Source: an uncultured Collinsella sp.
Lineage (GTDB): Bacteria > Actinomycetota > Coriobacteriia > Coriobacteriales > Coriobacteriaceae
Length of the DNA: 6,364 nt
Direction: 5' to 3'
NCBI GenBank assembly: GCA_958439775.1
Contig: CAUBWQ010000055.1
Span: 1 to 6,364, forward strand
Shown here: positions 6,364-6,364 of the stretch, piece after piece
Numbering within the stretch: position 1 is the first letter of the stretch
Layout of the letters: the number at the start of each line of letters is the position of its first letter
Position numbers and translations under genes: made by a program
Notes under the pieces: model-generated
The model's database searches: none
What the model saw: only the letters and a program-made list of their open reading frames with translations
What the model was told of the DNA's origin: nothing

Positions 6364-6364
6364 C

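Overview
The window is a high-GC, densely packed bacterial segment. The codon bias, the gene content (a DegV-type protein, an oxidoreductase with a Cys/His tail, a HEAT-repeat protein, a short isocitrate dehydrogenase and a membrane-anchored SurA-like protein) and the reduced intergenic space fit a gut actinobacterium of class Coriobacteriia, with Collinsella or a close relative the best guess. That assignment is inference; no marker gene in the window settles it.

Layout. Bases 1-859 (+) hold most of a DegV family fatty-acid-binding protein whose first residues lie off the left edge. After a 98-base gap comes a run of four same-strand genes with gaps of 5, 15 and 6 bases, very likely one operon. 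They are a 3-hydroxyisobutyrate/tartronate-semialdehyde reductase family enzyme with a 50-residue Cys/His-rich tail (958-2037), a small membrane protein (2043-2471), a HEAT-repeat protein (2487-3185) and an NAD-type isocitrate dehydrogenase (3192-4277). The gap at 4278-4403 contains two hairpins; the second looks like a terminator. A separate unit (4404-5489) encodes a single-pass membrane protein with a very acidic cytoplasmic head and a SurA-N-like outer domain. It ends in a perfect 14-bp terminator with a T tract (5532-5568).

On the minus strand, converging on that terminator, is a two-gene unit that runs off the right edge: a DUF2975 membrane protein (partial) followed by a small Cro/CI-type HTH regulator. 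This resembles the yoaS/yozG arrangement of Bacillus subtilis. Its base composition is lower in GC than the rest, which suggests a different history.

How the genes fit together: the operon mixes two NAD(P)-linked dehydrogenases with two proteins of unknown role, so a shared pathway cannot be read directly. The features most worth following up are the metal-binding-like tail fused to a dehydrogenase, and the conserved-looking but unexplained membrane and HEAT pair lodged between two metabolic enzymes. I saw no mobile element, CRISPR array, tRNA or rRNA.
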